A DNA stretch of 64,000 nt. It comes from Lachnospiraceae bacterium. GTDB taxonomy: Bacteria > Bacillota > Clostridia > Lachnospirales > Lachnospiraceae. The notes under the pieces were generated by a model. It saw only the letters and a list, made by a program, of their open reading frames with translations, did no database searches and was not told the DNA's origin. Shown here piece by piece: positions 17,452-27,378 of this stretch. Location: NCBI GenBank assembly GCA_017434885.1, contig JAFSGE010000030.1, positions 1-64,000 of the forward strand. The letters are read 5' to 3'. The first letter of the stretch is position 1; the number at the start of each line of letters is the position of its first letter. Both the position numbers and the translations under genes were made by a program.

Positions 17452-20145
17452 ATGAAACAGTATGGCGTAAATGAACTTCGTAGAATGTTTCTTGAATATT
17501 TTGAAGCAAAGGACCACTTGAGACTGAACAGTTTTTCCTTGGTTCCGAAGAATGATAAGAGTCTTCTGCTTATTAACTCCGGTATGGCGCCTTTAAAGCC
17601 TTACTTTACAGGTGCTGAGATTCCGCCTAAGAGCAGAATTACTACCTGTCAGAAGTGTATCCGTACCGGTGATATCGAGAACGTAGGTAAGACAGCAAGA
17701 CACGGTACATTCTTTGAAATGCTGGGTAATTTTTCTTTCGGAGATTATTTTAAGGAAGAAGCAATTTCTTATACATGGGAGTTTCTTACAGAAGTAGTGG
17801 GGCTTGATAAAGACCGTCTGTATCCTTCCGTATTTGAAGAAGATGATGAAGCATTTGAAATTTGGAATAAAAAGATAGGTATTGCGTCTGAGAGAATTTT
17901 CCGTTTCGGAAGAGCTGATAACTTCTGGGAGCATGGAGAAGGTGCATGCGGTCCCTGTTCCGAAGTATATTATGACCGTGGTGAAAAGTATGGTTGCGGT
18001 AAGCCTGATTGTAAGGTGGGCTGCGATTGTGACAGATATATGGAAATCTGGAACGACGTATTTTCACAGTTTTATAACGACGGTAAGGGAAATTATACGG
18101 AGCTTGAGAAAAAGAATATTGATACCGGTATGGGACTTGAGCGTCTTGCCTGTGTAGTACAGGACGTGGACTCTATGTTTGATGTAGATACCATGAAAGC
18201 TTTAAGAGATCATGTGTGTTCTCTTGCAGGCAAACAGTACGGTGAAGATTACCAGACAGACGTTTCCCTTCGTGTGGTAACAGACCATATCCGTTCCGTA
18301 ACCTTTATGGTTTCTGACGGTATTATGCCTGAAAACAGCGGTAGCGGTTATGTTATGAGACGACTTCTGCGTCGTGCATGCCGTCACGGAAGAATCCTCG
18401 GTATTCAGGGAGCATTCCTTGCAGACCTTGCAGTAACTGTAATTGAGGGCTCTAAGGACGGTTATCCCGAACTGGAGGAGAAGAAGGAATTTATCCTTAA
18501 GAATATTGCAAAAGAGGAAGAGCAGTTCAATAAGACTATCGACCAGGGCCTTGCCATCTTAGCCAAGATGGAAGAGGAAATGGAAAAGAACGGCACTAAG
18601 GTTCTTTCCGGTGCTGATGCATTTAAGTTATATGATACCTTTGGATTCCCTATCGACTTGACCATCGAACTTTTGGAAGAAAAGGGTTATACCTATGATG
18701 AAGAAGGCTTTGAAAAGGCAAAGGCAGATGCAAAGGCACAGTCAAAGGGTACTTATGTCGGTGCAGAACATATGGCAGGTCGTGCAAGAAACGTATATGA
18801 CGACCTTGATTTGAATCTTGAGACAGTATATGTAGGTTACACAGAATCCAGTTGTGGTGCAAAGATTACAGCCATGACAACAGATGCTTCTAAGGAAGAT
18901 GCAGCTGTTACAGATACACTTTCCGAAGGACAGAAGGGTACTGTAGTTTTAGATACAACCTGTATGTACGGCACCATGGGCGGACAGCTTGGTGATGCCG
19001 GTGTGATTTCCGCTAAGGATGGTGAGTTTGTTGTAACAGAGACCATTCATCTGACAGGCGCCAAGATTGGTCATGTAGGATATGTTTCCCGTGGTATGCT
19101 GAAAGTGGGTGATGAGGTGCTTGCAACCGTGGATGAGGCAAAGCACGCAAATACCTGTAAGAATCACTCTGCGACCCATCTTTTACAGAAAGCATTAAAG
19201 ACAGTGCTTGGTAACCATGTAGAGCAGAAGGGCTCGTTGGTAACACCTGATCGTCTGCGTTTTGACTTTTCTCATTTTGAAGCTATGACCGCAGAGCAGA
19301 TTGCACAGGTGGAAGCACTTGTAAATAAAGAAATCGCACTTGGTCTTCCTGTTGTTACAGATGAAATGAGCATTGCAGATGCAAAGAAGACAGGAGCAAT
19401 GGCTCTCTTTGGCGAAAAATACGGTGAAAAAGTTCGTGTTGTCAGCATGGGCAAGAGCGATGCAGATGAAATTGAAGAAGCATTTAAGGGAGCATTTTCC
19501 GTAGAACTTTGTGGTGGTACGCATGTATCCAATACTTCTGCCATCCAGTCCTTTAAACTGTTATCCGAATCCGGCGTAGCAGCAGGTGTCAGAAGAATCG
19601 AAGCGCTGACAGGTGAAGGTGTACTTTCTTATTATGCAGATTTAGAGAAGAAGCTTGCAAAAGCAGCAGAACTTCTTAAGACAACCTCCGATAAGGTGGA
19701 AGAGAGAATTACTCATATTCTCGCAGAAAACAAAGCACTTGCTTCCGAAAATGAATCCTTAAAGAGCAAAGCGGCAAAGGATGCCCTTGGCGATGTTATG
19801 GATCAGGTTGTGGAAGTAAAGGGCGTAAAACTGCTTGCAACCAAGGTGACCGGTGTGGATATGAACGGTCTTAGAGACTTAGGCGACCAGCTGAAAGCAA
19901 AACTTGGCGAAGGTGTTATTGTGCTGATTTCTGATGCAGACGGCAAGGTAAATATGGTTGCAATGGCAACTGACGGCGCAATGGCTAAAGGGGCTCATGC
20001 AGGTAACCTGATTAAGGGAATAGCAGCACTTGTAGGCGGTGGCGGCGGCGGACGTCCCAATATGGCGCAGGCCGGCGGTAAGAATCCTGCAGGAATTGAT
20101 GCAGCTATTTCTGAAACTGCAAAAGTATTGGAAGGTCAATTATAG
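17452..20145 (+). CDS. alaS: Alanyl-tRNA synthetase
   Basis: Charges tRNA-Ala and edits mis-charged Ser/Gly. It has 897 residues, full length. The class II catalytic core spans about 1-240 (RTGDIENVGKTARHGTFFEMLGNFSFGDYF). The editing domain has HSATH and CGGTH zinc ligands. The C-Ala domain ends in a glycine-rich segment (VGGGGGGRPNMAQAGG) that is usual for the family. The GTG at 17434 overlaps the ribosome site AAGAGG, so the ATG is preferred. A 6-bp CATGCC/GGCATG hairpin (17417-17432) lies in the short gap from glyQS. Confidence 0.97.
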   Translation: MKQYGVNELRRMFLEYFEAKDHLRLNSFSLVPKNDKSLLLINSGMAPLKPYFTGAEIPPKSRITTCQKCIRTGDIENVGKTARHGTFFEMLGNFSFGDYFKEEAISYTWEFLTEVVGLDKDRLYPSVFEEDDEAFEIWNKKIGIASERIFRFGRADNFWEHGEGACGPCSEVYYDRGEKYGCGKPDCKVGCDCDRYMEIWNDVFSQFYNDGKGNYTELEKKNIDTGMGLERLACVVQDVDSMFDVDTMKALRDHVCSLAGKQYGEDYQTDVSLRVVTDHIRSVTFMVSDGIMPENSGSGYVMRRLLRRACRHGRILGIQGAFLADLAVTVIEGSKDGYPELEEKKEFILKNIAKEEEQFNKTIDQGLAILAKMEEEMEKNGTKVLSGADAFKLYDTFGFPIDLTIELLEEKGYTYDEEGFEKAKADAKAQSKGTYVGAEHMAGRARNVYDDLDLNLETVYVGYTESSCGAKITAMTTDASKEDAAVTDTLSEGQKGTVVLDTTCMYGTMGGQLGDAGVISAKDGEFVVTETIHLTGAKIGHVGYVSRGMLKVGDEVLATVDEAKHANTCKNHSATHLLQKALKTVLGNHVEQKGSLVTPDRLRFDFSHFEAMTAEQIAQVEALVNKEIALGLPVVTDEMSIADAKKTGAMALFGEKYGEKVRVVSMGKSDADEIEEAFKGAFSVELCGGTHVSNTSAIQSFKLLSESGVAAGVRRIEALTGEGVLSYYADLEKKLAKAAELLKTTSDKVEERITHILAENKALASENESLKSKAAKDALGDVMDQVVEVKGVKLLATKVTGVDMNGLRDLGDQLKAKLGEGVIVLISDADGKVNMVAMATDGAMAKGAHAGNLIKGIAALVGGGGGGRPNMAQAGGKNPAGIDAAISETAKVLEGQL

Positions 20146-20205
20146 TTTTGAAAAAGCCAAATAGTTTAAAATTGAAATATTTGGAGATATTTGCAAAAAA
20201 TATAG

Positions 20206-20233
20206 TTGACTTGCGTTAAATTTGTGTTATAAT
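20206..20233 (+). promoter_or_regulatory. Promoter of rpsU
   Basis: TTGACT (20206-20211), 16 bases and TATAAT (20228-20233). The transcript has a leader of about 75 nt that can form a CAGTC/GACTG stem next to the ribosome site, which could serve autoregulation (inference). Confidence 0.75.
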
Positions 20234-20316
20234 CGTTATTGTGCTAGTGTGTGCACAAATAAAAACCCAATCAGTCGTGTTACTAGGAAGGGACTGAAGG
20301 GAGGTCAGGTGTAAGA

Positions 20317-20493
20317 ATGTCAAACGTAATCGTAAAAGAGAACGAGACTTTAGATAGCGCTTTACGTCGTTTTAAGAGAAGTTGCGCAAAGGCTGGTATT
20401 CAGCAGGAAATTCGTAAGAGAGAACATTACGAGAAGCCCAGCGTAAGACGTAAAAAGAAATCTGAAGCAGCAAGAAAACGTAAATACAACTAA
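20317..20493 (+). CDS. rpsU: 30S ribosomal protein S21
   Basis: A 58-residue basic protein beginning [20 protein letters not shown] and ending in a lysine/arginine-rich tail ([16 protein letters not shown]), as in bacterial S21, which sits near the anti-Shine-Dalgarno end of 16S rRNA. A GGGAGG ribosome site is about 12 nt upstream. It has its own promoter and terminator and so forms a one-gene unit. Confidence 0.95.
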   Translation: MSNVIVKENETLDSALRRFKRSCAKAGIQQEIRKREHYEKPSVRRKKKSEAARKRKYN

Positions 20494-20507
20494 TTTATAT
20501 GTATGCA

Positions 20508-20537
20508 AAGTCCTTGGCAGATTGCCAAGGACTTTTT
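20508..20537 (+). terminator. Intrinsic terminator of rpsU
   Basis: AAGTCCTTGGCA (20508-20519) pairs with TGCCAAGGACTT (20523-20534) around a 3-base loop, followed by a T-run. Confidence 0.9.
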
Positions 20538-20609
20538 GCGTACAGACATTTTCGGAGCGAATCGTACATATTTATGGTAATAGAATACCGATATGGGGAG
20601 AGTTGGCTC

Positions 20610-21776
20610 GTGAATAAATTTTTCAAAGCGATTCTATGCTATCTGATGAGTATAGTGCTGTTTATGACTTCGTACGTCACGGTGCAGGCTGCGCCGGATT
20701 TACAAGCGCCTTCTTACATACTTATGGAGGCGTCCACAGGAAAAATCATATGTGAAGAAAATGCAACGGAGAGAAGAAGTCCGGCAAGTATCACTAAGAT
20801 AATGACACTTCTTTTAATTTTTGAGCATTTAAATACGGGAAGAGTGCGTCTTGACAGTGAAGTGATGACCAGTGAATACGCTAAATCCATGGGAGGATCC
20901 CAGGTGTTTTTGGAGGAAGGGGAAATACAAAGTTTAGAAACTATTATCAAATGTATTGCGGTTGCATCAGGAAATGATGCCAGTGTGGCAGCGGCAGAAT
21001 TTATTGCGGGTAGTGAAACGGAATTTGTGAAACTGATGAATGAAAAAGCAAAAGAGCTTGGAATGAACGATACTCACTTTGAGGACTGCTGCGGACTTAG
21101 TGATTCTGATAATCATTACACTACGGCAAAAGATGTGGCAATTATGTCAAGGGAACTGATTACCAAGTATCCGGAAGTCCTGAATTATACCAAAATCTGG
21201 ATGGAGGATATTACCCATAAAACTTCTCAGGGAAACTCCAAGTTTACCTTATCCAGCACCAATAAACTGCTTAAAATGTACGAATGGACCACCGGATTAA
21301 AAACAGGTTCCACCAGTAAGGCGTTGTATTGTCTTTCGGCTACTGCAAGCAAGGATAATATTGATTTGATAGCGGTGGTGATGGGGTCACCAAGCAATAA
21401 AGTGCGCTTTCAGGATGCGATGAGTCTTTTGAATTACGGATATAGTGTCAGTGCGCTATACGAAGATGCCAATGAAGAAATTTTGCCGAAAATTCCGGTG
21501 AAAGGTGGTGTGAAGGAAGAAGCTTTTTTGGTTTATAAGGAGCCGTTTCGATACCTTGACATTGAAGGAAATGACTTGAATACCATTGAAAAAAGCATTG
21601 TGCTGCCGGAGGAAATAGAAGCGCCTGTAAACAAAGGTGATGCGGTAGGAGAAGCGGTCTATAAGATGAACGGACAAAGAATCGGCAGTGTTTCCATTTT
21701 GTCGGATGTGACCATAGAAAAAGCAGGGTATTTTGATTATGTGGGAAAGGTATGGAAACTGTTTTGTAGTTTTTGA
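20610..21776 (+). CDS. D-alanyl-D-alanine carboxypeptidase (S11 family)
   Basis: Penicillin-binding serine peptidase that trims pentapeptide stems of peptidoglycan. It has 388 residues from the GTG start. A signal peptide ends near VTVQA-AP. The catalytic SITK is at 60-63, SGN at 120-122 and KTG at 231-233. A C-terminal beta domain and a weak amphipathic end (YFDYVGKVWKLFCSF), which may anchor it, complete the DacF pattern. The GTG has GGGGAG 9 nt upstream; the in-frame codons back to 20499 run through the rpsU terminator and are not real. A second paralogue lies at 24875. Confidence 0.9.
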   Translation: MNKFFKAILCYLMSIVLFMTSYVTVQAAPDLQAPSYILMEASTGKIICEENATERRSPASITKIMTLLLIFEHLNTGRVRLDSEVMTSEYAKSMGGSQVFLEEGEIQSLETIIKCIAVASGNDASVAAAEFIAGSETEFVKLMNEKAKELGMNDTHFEDCCGLSDSDNHYTTAKDVAIMSRELITKYPEVLNYTKIWMEDITHKTSQGNSKFTLSSTNKLLKMYEWTTGLKTGSTSKALYCLSATASKDNIDLIAVVMGSPSNKVRFQDAMSLLNYGYSVSALYEDANEEILPKIPVKGGVKEEAFLVYKEPFRYLDIEGNDLNTIEKSIVLPEEIEAPVNKGDAVGEAVYKMNGQRIGSVSILSDVTIEKAGYFDYVGKVWKLFCSF

Positions 21777-21868
21777 TAAGATGTGGTAAACTATACAGTG
21801 GTACGGGAAAAATAGTGATGAGGTGAAAAACAGCAGAGAGAAAAATTGTCTGCTGTGGTGAAATAATT

Positions 21869-22726
21869 ATGATAAAGGCAATCTTACTGATATTGATAAT
21901 AATCATTTTATTTTTTGTGATTGTGATGGTGGCAGACTGTCACCGGTTTGTGATAAAAGAATATACATGCATATCCCCTAAATTACAGAAGGACGGAAAC
22001 TTCGTCCTTCTGTCGGATTTGCATAATACCTGCTTTGGCAAAGACAATGACAGATTGTTTCATGCCATAGAAAAAATAAATCCTGATGCCATTTTAATTG
22101 CGGGGGATATGTATACTGCGGCAAAAGAAGATCATATGCGGACTGCAGATTTTGTGTGCCGGCTGGCACAGCATTACCCGGTATATTACGGAAATGGTAA
22201 TCATGAGCAGAAGACCAGAGTATACCCAGGTGTTTTCGGAACAATGTATGAAGAGTACATGACCCGAATTAAAGCAGCAGGGGTAAATGTACTGGTGAAT
22301 GAAAGAGTAAACCTGCCACCTTATCGTATGGATATTTGCGGTTTGGAAATCGGCAGGGAATACTATGGGAAATTTGTGACACCTGATATGGATAAAGCAT
22401 ATATTGACGGATTAATCGGCAGAGCCTCAGAGGATAGGTTTTCATTACTGATTGCCCACAATCCGGATTACTTTGAGGCATATGCAGATTGGGGAGCAGA
22501 CCTGGTGGTTTCCGGGCATGTTCATGGTGGACTTATGGTGTTACCTGTTCTGGGGGGCGTGATTTCTCCTAAGCTCTGCTTGTTTCCTAAATATGACGGC
22601 GGAGAATTTAAAACGGGTAACAGTACGATGATTTTGGGAAGAGGGCTTGGAACCCATACTCTTCCCATAAGGATTTTTAATCCGGGAGAATTGGTGGTGC
22701 TGCATCTTAGGAGAAAAGACGGATAG
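21869..22726 (+). CDS. Membrane-anchored metallophosphoesterase
   Basis: A 285-residue calcineurin-like phosphoesterase of the YkuE/YaeI type. One N-terminal membrane helix (residues 3-21) leads to a catalytic domain with DLH (D50, H52), GD at 79-80, GNGNHE at 108-113 and SGHVHGG near 217. These are the bimetal ligands. The substrate is unknown; relatives act on lipid-linked sugar nucleotides. It follows the carboxypeptidase gene by 92 nt. Confidence 0.85.
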   Translation: MIKAILLILIIIILFFVIVMVADCHRFVIKEYTCISPKLQKDGNFVLLSDLHNTCFGKDNDRLFHAIEKINPDAILIAGDMYTAAKEDHMRTADFVCRLAQHYPVYYGNGNHEQKTRVYPGVFGTMYEEYMTRIKAAGVNVLVNERVNLPPYRMDICGLEIGREYYGKFVTPDMDKAYIDGLIGRASEDRFSLLIAHNPDYFEAYADWGADLVVSGHVHGGLMVLPVLGGVISPKLCLFPKYDGGEFKTGNSTMILGRGLGTHTLPIRIFNPGELVVLHLRRKDG

Positions 22727-22739
22727 TGCGGTAAGAAGG

Positions 22740-22768
22740 TTGACTGAAAAATTGCGGCATGGTAAAAT
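22740..22768 (+). promoter_or_regulatory. Promoter of deoC
   Basis: TTGACT (22740-22745), 17 bases and TAAAAT (22763-22768). The in-frame ATG at 22759 lies inside this promoter, so translation must start later, at 22810. Confidence 0.65.
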
Positions 22769-22809
22769 ACAACAGTTCAAATGTTCAAGGAAACAGGAAG
22801 GAGATTGTG

Positions 22810-23448
22810 ATGTTAAATACGAAATTATTCGACCATACCATTTTAAAAGCAGATGCTACAAAAGCACAGGTGGTAAAGATTTGTGAGGAAGCAAAAGAGC
22901 ATCAGTTTATGTCTGTCTGTGTAAACAGTTACTACACATCACTTGTTGCAGAACTTCTTAAGGGAAGCGGTGTAAAAGTATGTACCGTGGTAGGTTTTCC
23001 TTTGGGACAAATGAGCACGGCTGCAAAAGCGGCGGAGACAGAACTTGCGGTAGCGGACGGCACAGAAGAAATTGATATGGTAATCAATGTGGGCGCTTTA
23101 AAGGATAAAGAATATGAAGTGGTTTTTGCAGATATCAAAGCTGTAAAGAAAGCCTGTGGACAAGCACTTCTTAAAGTAATCATTGAAACATGTCTTTTGA
23201 CAGAGGATGAAAAAATAAAGGCATGTGAAATTTCCAAGGCAGCCGGTGCAGATTATGTGAAAACATCCACCGGATTTTCTACAGGAGGTGCTAATGCAGA
23301 GGATGTGGCATTGATGAGAAAATGTGTAGGTGAAGAACTGGGAGTGAAGGCTTCCGGCGGAATCCGGGATAAGGAAACGGCTGAGAAGATGGTTCAGGCA
23401 GGTGCCAGCAGACTGGGAACCAGTGCAACCATCGAAATTTGCAAATAG
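22810..23448 (+). CDS. deoC: Deoxyribose-phosphate aldolase
   Basis: Class I aldolase splitting 2-deoxyribose 5-phosphate to glyceraldehyde 3-phosphate and acetaldehyde in deoxynucleoside catabolism. It has 212 residues with a TIM-barrel pattern. The Schiff-base lysine is K151 in [10 protein letters not shown], the catalytic aspartate is in [12 protein letters not shown] near 89, and the second lysine is in [10 protein letters not shown]. The AAGGAGA ribosome site fixes the start. It is followed 15 nt later by scpA; no other deo genes are near. Confidence 0.95.
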   Translation: MLNTKLFDHTILKADATKAQVVKICEEAKEHQFMSVCVNSYYTSLVAELLKGSGVKVCTVVGFPLGQMSTAAKAAETELAVADGTEEIDMVINVGALKDKEYEVVFADIKAVKKACGQALLKVIIETCLLTEDEKIKACEISKAAGADYVKTSTGFSTGGANAEDVALMRKCVGEELGVKASGGIRDKETAEKMVQAGASRLGTSATIEICK

Positions 23449-23463
23449 AGAGGTTTTGAAGTA

Positions 23464-24216
23464 ATGGCAATTCCTGTTAAATTAGAGGTGTTTGAGGGAC
23501 CTTTAGACCTTTTGCTTCACCTGATAGAAAAAAACAAAGTGGATATTTATGATATTCCCATTGTTGAAATTACCGCTCAGTATCTTGAATATATTCAGAA
23601 TATGCAGACGGAAGACATGAATGTCATGAGCGAATTTCTTGTCATGGCAGCTACGCTTCTTGATATTAAATGTAAAATGCTTCTTCCCAAGGAAGTGAAC
23701 GAGGAAGGCGAAGAGGAAGACCCGAGAGCAGAACTGGTACAAAAGTTATTGGAATACAAAATGTACAAATATATGTCCTACGAGTTAAAGGACAGACAGG
23801 TGGACGCCGGAAGAACCTTGTTCAAAGGGAAAACACTTCCCAAGGAAATTGAAGATTACAGACCACCTGTTGATTTGGAAGAACTTTTGGGAGATGCAGA
23901 CCTTAATAAACTGCAGCAATTGTTTAAAACGGTAATGAGAAGACAGGAGGACAAGATTGACCCTGTCAGAAGTACCTTCGGAAAAATCGAGAGAGACGAA
24001 ATTGATATGGAAGCGAAGTCTTTTTATGTAGAAGACTATATCAAAGAGCATAAGACTTTTAGTTTCCGTCAACTTCTGGAAAAACAAAAAAGTAAAATGG
24101 AAATTATTGTTACGTTTCTGATTATTCTGGAAATGATGAAAACAGGAAAAATATTCATTGTTCAGGAAGAGACATTTGATGATATTATGATTACATCAAA
24201 TGTTGTACAGGGATAA
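23464..24216 (+). CDS. scpA: Segregation and condensation protein ScpA
   Basis: Kleisin subunit of the SMC-ScpAB condensin that bridges the SMC heads. It has 250 residues. The conserved N-terminus VKLEVFEGPLDLLLHLIEKNKVDIYDIPI binds the SMC neck, and the C-terminal winged helix (FRQLLEKQKSKMEIIVTFLIILEMMKTGKI) binds the SMC cap. It is followed 23 nt later by scpB. Confidence 0.97.
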   Translation: MAIPVKLEVFEGPLDLLLHLIEKNKVDIYDIPIVEITAQYLEYIQNMQTEDMNVMSEFLVMAATLLDIKCKMLLPKEVNEEGEEEDPRAELVQKLLEYKMYKYMSYELKDRQVDAGRTLFKGKTLPKEIEDYRPPVDLEELLGDADLNKLQQLFKTVMRRQEDKIDPVRSTFGKIERDEIDMEAKSFYVEDYIKEHKTFSFRQLLEKQKSKMEIIVTFLIILEMMKTGKIFIVQEETFDDIMITSNVVQG

Positions 24217-24239
24217 CAAACGTCCGGGAGGAAAACATT

Positions 24240-24809
24240 TTGGAAAGACAGAAAGCAAAAGCGGTTTTGGAAGCGATTCTTTTTACCATGGGTGAGTCTG
24301 TGGAAGTGGAACGGCTTGCAGCTGTGATTGAAGAAGATAAGAAAACAACAAAAGAAATTCTTTTGGAGATGCAACAGGAATACGAAGCGAAGGAAGGCGG
24401 CGTTACCCTGATGGAATTGGAAGATTCTTTCCAGATGTGCACCAAAGGAGATATGTATGAATATCTGATTAAAATTGCAAAGACTCCCAGAAAGTATGTG
24501 CTTACCGACACCCTTTTGGAGACCTTGTCCATTGTTGCATATAAGCAGCCTATTACCAGAGTGGAGATTGAAAAAATCAGAGGTGTAAGTTGTGACCATG
24601 CAGTAAACAGACTGGTAGAATTTGGCTTGATTGCAGAAGTGGGAAGACTGGATGCGCCGGGAAGACCGTTGCTTTTCGGAACTACAGAAGATTTTCTTCG
24701 CAGCTTTGGAGTGAAGTCCTTAGAGGAATTGCCGGAGCTTTCTGCTGTGCAGATTGAGGAATTTAAGGAACAGGCAGAACAGGAAATCAGCCTTTCAGTA
24801 GATGTGTAA
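24240..24809 (+). CDS. scpB: Segregation and condensation protein ScpB
   Basis: Winged-helix dimer that wraps the ScpA kleisin. It has 189 residues with two winged-helix domains; the typical VAYKQPITRVEIEKIRGVSCD segment is present. The start codon is TTG, 7 nt after GGGAGGA, with no nearby ATG in frame. It is in an operon with scpA. Confidence 0.95.
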   Translation: MERQKAKAVLEAILFTMGESVEVERLAAVIEEDKKTTKEILLEMQQEYEAKEGGVTLMELEDSFQMCTKGDMYEYLIKIAKTPRKYVLTDTLLETLSIVAYKQPITRVEIEKIRGVSCDHAVNRLVEFGLIAEVGRLDAPGRPLLFGTTEDFLRSFGVKSLEELPELSAVQIEEFKEQAEQEISLSVDV

Positions 24810-24874
24810 GCAGTGTGGGATAATTTGCCTTAGGCATTCATATAAATGGATAAAGAAAGAAAAACGGAAGTTTT

Positions 24875-26155
24875 ATGATGCCTTATTTACGCAAATTGAC
24901 AGCAGCAGTAATGGTGATTGTGACACTTGGTTCTGTAGCGGCTTTACATGTATCCGCGCAGGAATCTGATAGTACAAACCTGCAGTTATACGCCCAATCA
25001 GCAGTCCTTATGGATGCCGGTTCCGGGCGTATTTTATATGAAAAAAACGGTTATGAAATAAGACCTATGGCAAGTACTACCAAAATTATGACCTGTATTT
25101 TGGCACTGGAGTATGGAAATTTAGAGGATTATGTTAAGGTATCCTCTTATGCGGCCTGTATGCCCAAAGTTAAACTGGGAATGCAAAGTGGGGAATATTA
25201 TAAATTAAAAGATTTACTGTATTCGTTAATGCTTGAATCTCACAATGATTCTGCGGTTGCCATTGCGGAGCATATCGGAGGAAGTGTTGAAGGCTTTGCG
25301 GATATGATGAATCAGAAAGCGAGAGATATCGGTTGCTTTGATACGTATTTTGTTACACCGAACGGTCTTGATGCCACGGCAGTGACGGAAAACGGGGAAA
25401 CCAAAGTACATTCTACGACGGCAGCAGACCTTGCTAAAATAATGGCATACTGTATTACCGGTTCGTCAAAGAAAGACGAGTTTCTTGCCATTACAAGAGA
25501 AAATAATTATTCATTCAATAACTATCGTGAAACAGAAAATGGATATACAAGCGGAAACAGAAACTTTTTCTGTAGCAATCATAATGCATTTTTATCCATG
25601 ATGGACGGTGCCCTTTCCGGGAAAACCGGTTTTACGGGGAATGCGGGATACTGTTATGTGGGAGCTTTGCAAAGAGGTGAACGGACTTATATTGTTGCAT
25701 TGCTTGCCTGTGGCTGGCCGAACAACAAAAGTTATAAATGGAGCGATACCAAAAAGCTGATGAATTATGGGGTTGAAAATTATACCTATCATCCTATTTC
25801 AGAAGTATCAGCAGCGAAGGACAGCTTTTTGCCAATAGAGGTAAAGAACGGACAGACAAAGCGAATCGGTGAGACTGCTTATGTGCCTGTGGTAGTGGTA
25901 AAGAAGGATGAGCGGGAAAAGATATCGGGCGTGCTTTTACGGGAAGGAGAAAAGATAGACGTTATTTGTAAACGGGAAAACGCTTTGGAAGCACCGGTGG
26001 AGGCAGGAACCGAAGTGGGCAGTATCAGCTACAAGGTTTTGGGGGAGGTTTACCGGGTAGAATATTTAGTGACATCGCAGGATATAGAAGCCGTTGATTT
26101 CATATGGTGTTTAAAACAGATATGGAAATATTACAGCAATTATAATATGATTTGA
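24875..26155 (+). CDS. D-alanyl-D-alanine carboxypeptidase (DacF-like)
   Basis: A 426-residue S11 peptidase. A signal peptide ends near HVSA-QE. STTK is at 67-70, SHN at 122-124 and KTG at 250-252; SHN in place of SGN is a common variant. The C-terminal segment (VDFIWCLKQIWKYYSNYNMI) is amphipathic and probably anchors it to the membrane. The scpAB-dacF order is conserved in Firmicutes. It is a paralogue of the gene at 20610, with different motif 2 chemistry. Confidence 0.92.
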   Translation: MMPYLRKLTAAVMVIVTLGSVAALHVSAQESDSTNLQLYAQSAVLMDAGSGRILYEKNGYEIRPMASTTKIMTCILALEYGNLEDYVKVSSYAACMPKVKLGMQSGEYYKLKDLLYSLMLESHNDSAVAIAEHIGGSVEGFADMMNQKARDIGCFDTYFVTPNGLDATAVTENGETKVHSTTAADLAKIMAYCITGSSKKDEFLAITRENNYSFNNYRETENGYTSGNRNFFCSNHNAFLSMMDGALSGKTGFTGNAGYCYVGALQRGERTYIVALLACGWPNNKSYKWSDTKKLMNYGVENYTYHPISEVSAAKDSFLPIEVKNGQTKRIGETAYVPVVVVKKDEREKISGVLLREGEKIDVICKRENALEAPVEAGTEVGSISYKVLGEVYRVEYLVTSQDIEAVDFIWCLKQIWKYYSNYNMI

Positions 26156-26200
26156 TAAGGTGGTACAAAAGGACTGCGGCAGATACGAAGGGAGTTATAG

Positions 26201-27241
26201 ATGAAAAAGATATTAGTCATTCTCACAGGGGGAACTATCGGAAGTAAAATAGAGGATAATGTAATTAATGTAAACAGTCAGTCGCCATACAGATTGTTAT
26301 CCATGTATGAGGAACAGTATCGGAAAGAAGCATTTGATGTGATACAGCCTGTTAATGTGCTGAGCGAAAATATGACGCCGGATATCTGGCTGAAGCTTTT
26401 CCGGGCAGTGGAACAGGTTGACTGCGGAAAATATGACGGTATTATCATGACACATGGATCGGATACTTTGTCTTACACAGCGGCATTTATGGGAATGCTG
26501 TTTCATCATCTGCCCATTCCCCTTGTTATGGTTGCCAGCAATTATCCGCTGGGGCAGAAGGGGAGTAACGGACTGAATAATTTTGCATGTGCAGTGGAGT
26601 TTATCAGAGCGAAGGCTGTAAGAGGTGTGTTTGTGATTTACAGTGATGATGCCGGGATAAATCATGTGTATCTGGCAACACGCCTTGTGGAAGCAGACCC
26701 TTGTTTTGACCAGTTTAAAGATTTTGGGAAAGTTCCTTTCGGTAAGATGAAATGCGGAAAGTTTACAGTAAATAAGAATGGGTGGATTCCGTCAATACAG
26801 GAAGTGGAGACGCATAGCAGCAAAGAACTGGAAGTGCCGCAATATTTTGATAAGGATATTTTGGTTATCAGACCTTATCCGGGAATGAATTATTCTCAGT
26901 TTGATTTGTCGAAAAAGCCGGCGGCAGTGCTGCATTATTTATATCATTCTGCGACTGCCTGCACGGACGAGACGGCAGGAGATTATAACTTACTTCCTTT
27001 TGTAAAAAAGTGCAGAGAGCTTGGGATTGATTTTTATACTGCGTCCTATAAGCAGACGGAAGGGAAACAATACGCTACGGCAGATGCGCTTTTGCAGGCA
27101 GGTGTCATACCGCTTCTGAACATTTCCGTAGAAGCGGCATATGCAAAGCTGATGCTTATTTATCATCAGAAACAGGGGGATTTCAAGAGAATGGCGAGAC
27201 AGGATTTTTATTTTGAAACAATACCTGCAAAAAACGCATAA
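26201..27241 (+). CDS. Asparaginase family protein (cytosolic type)
   Basis: Hydrolyses L-asparagine to aspartate and ammonia, by family. It has 346 residues with no signal peptide, so it is type I-like. The nucleophile motif TGGTIG is at 9-14 and the second threonine motif THGSDT at 84-89. The downstream K (usually in the SDD/K region) lies around IYSDDAGINH. It is the last gene before a promoter-terminator boundary. Confidence 0.85.
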   Translation: MKKILVILTGGTIGSKIEDNVINVNSQSPYRLLSMYEEQYRKEAFDVIQPVNVLSENMTPDIWLKLFRAVEQVDCGKYDGIIMTHGSDTLSYTAAFMGMLFHHLPIPLVMVASNYPLGQKGSNGLNNFACAVEFIRAKAVRGVFVIYSDDAGINHVYLATRLVEADPCFDQFKDFGKVPFGKMKCGKFTVNKNGWIPSIQEVETHSSKELEVPQYFDKDILVIRPYPGMNYSQFDLSKKPAAVLHYLYHSATACTDETAGDYNLLPFVKKCRELGIDFYTASYKQTEGKQYATADALLQAGVIPLLNISVEAAYAKLMLIYHQKQGDFKRMARQDFYFETIPAKNA

Positions 27242-27267
27242 AAAATATGTAAATTTTCAAAATTCGT

Positions 27268-27298
27268 GCTTTGCGAAAGCGTGTTTTTATGTTATACT
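27268..27298 (+). promoter_or_regulatory. Promoter of the decarboxylase operon, overlapped by a small hairpin
   Basis: TTGCGA (27271-27276), 16 bases and TATACT (27293-27298). A GCTTT-GCG-AAAGC hairpin (27268-27280) followed by GTGTTTTT may end the asparaginase transcript. The new leader can form a GGGG/CCCC stem at 27317-27331. Confidence 0.55.
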
Positions 27299-27378
27299 GC
27301 TATAGATGCAATTATGGGGGTAGTCTGCCCCTGCGAGCATAGTTAATATTTTTTTAATATAAAATGGAGGGCTGAAAA

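Noticed and set aside
20499-20609. Extended N-terminus of the carboxypeptidase starting with MYAKSL
   Set aside because: These codons are the rpsU terminator; the GTG at 20610 has a ribosome site and gives a normal signal peptide.
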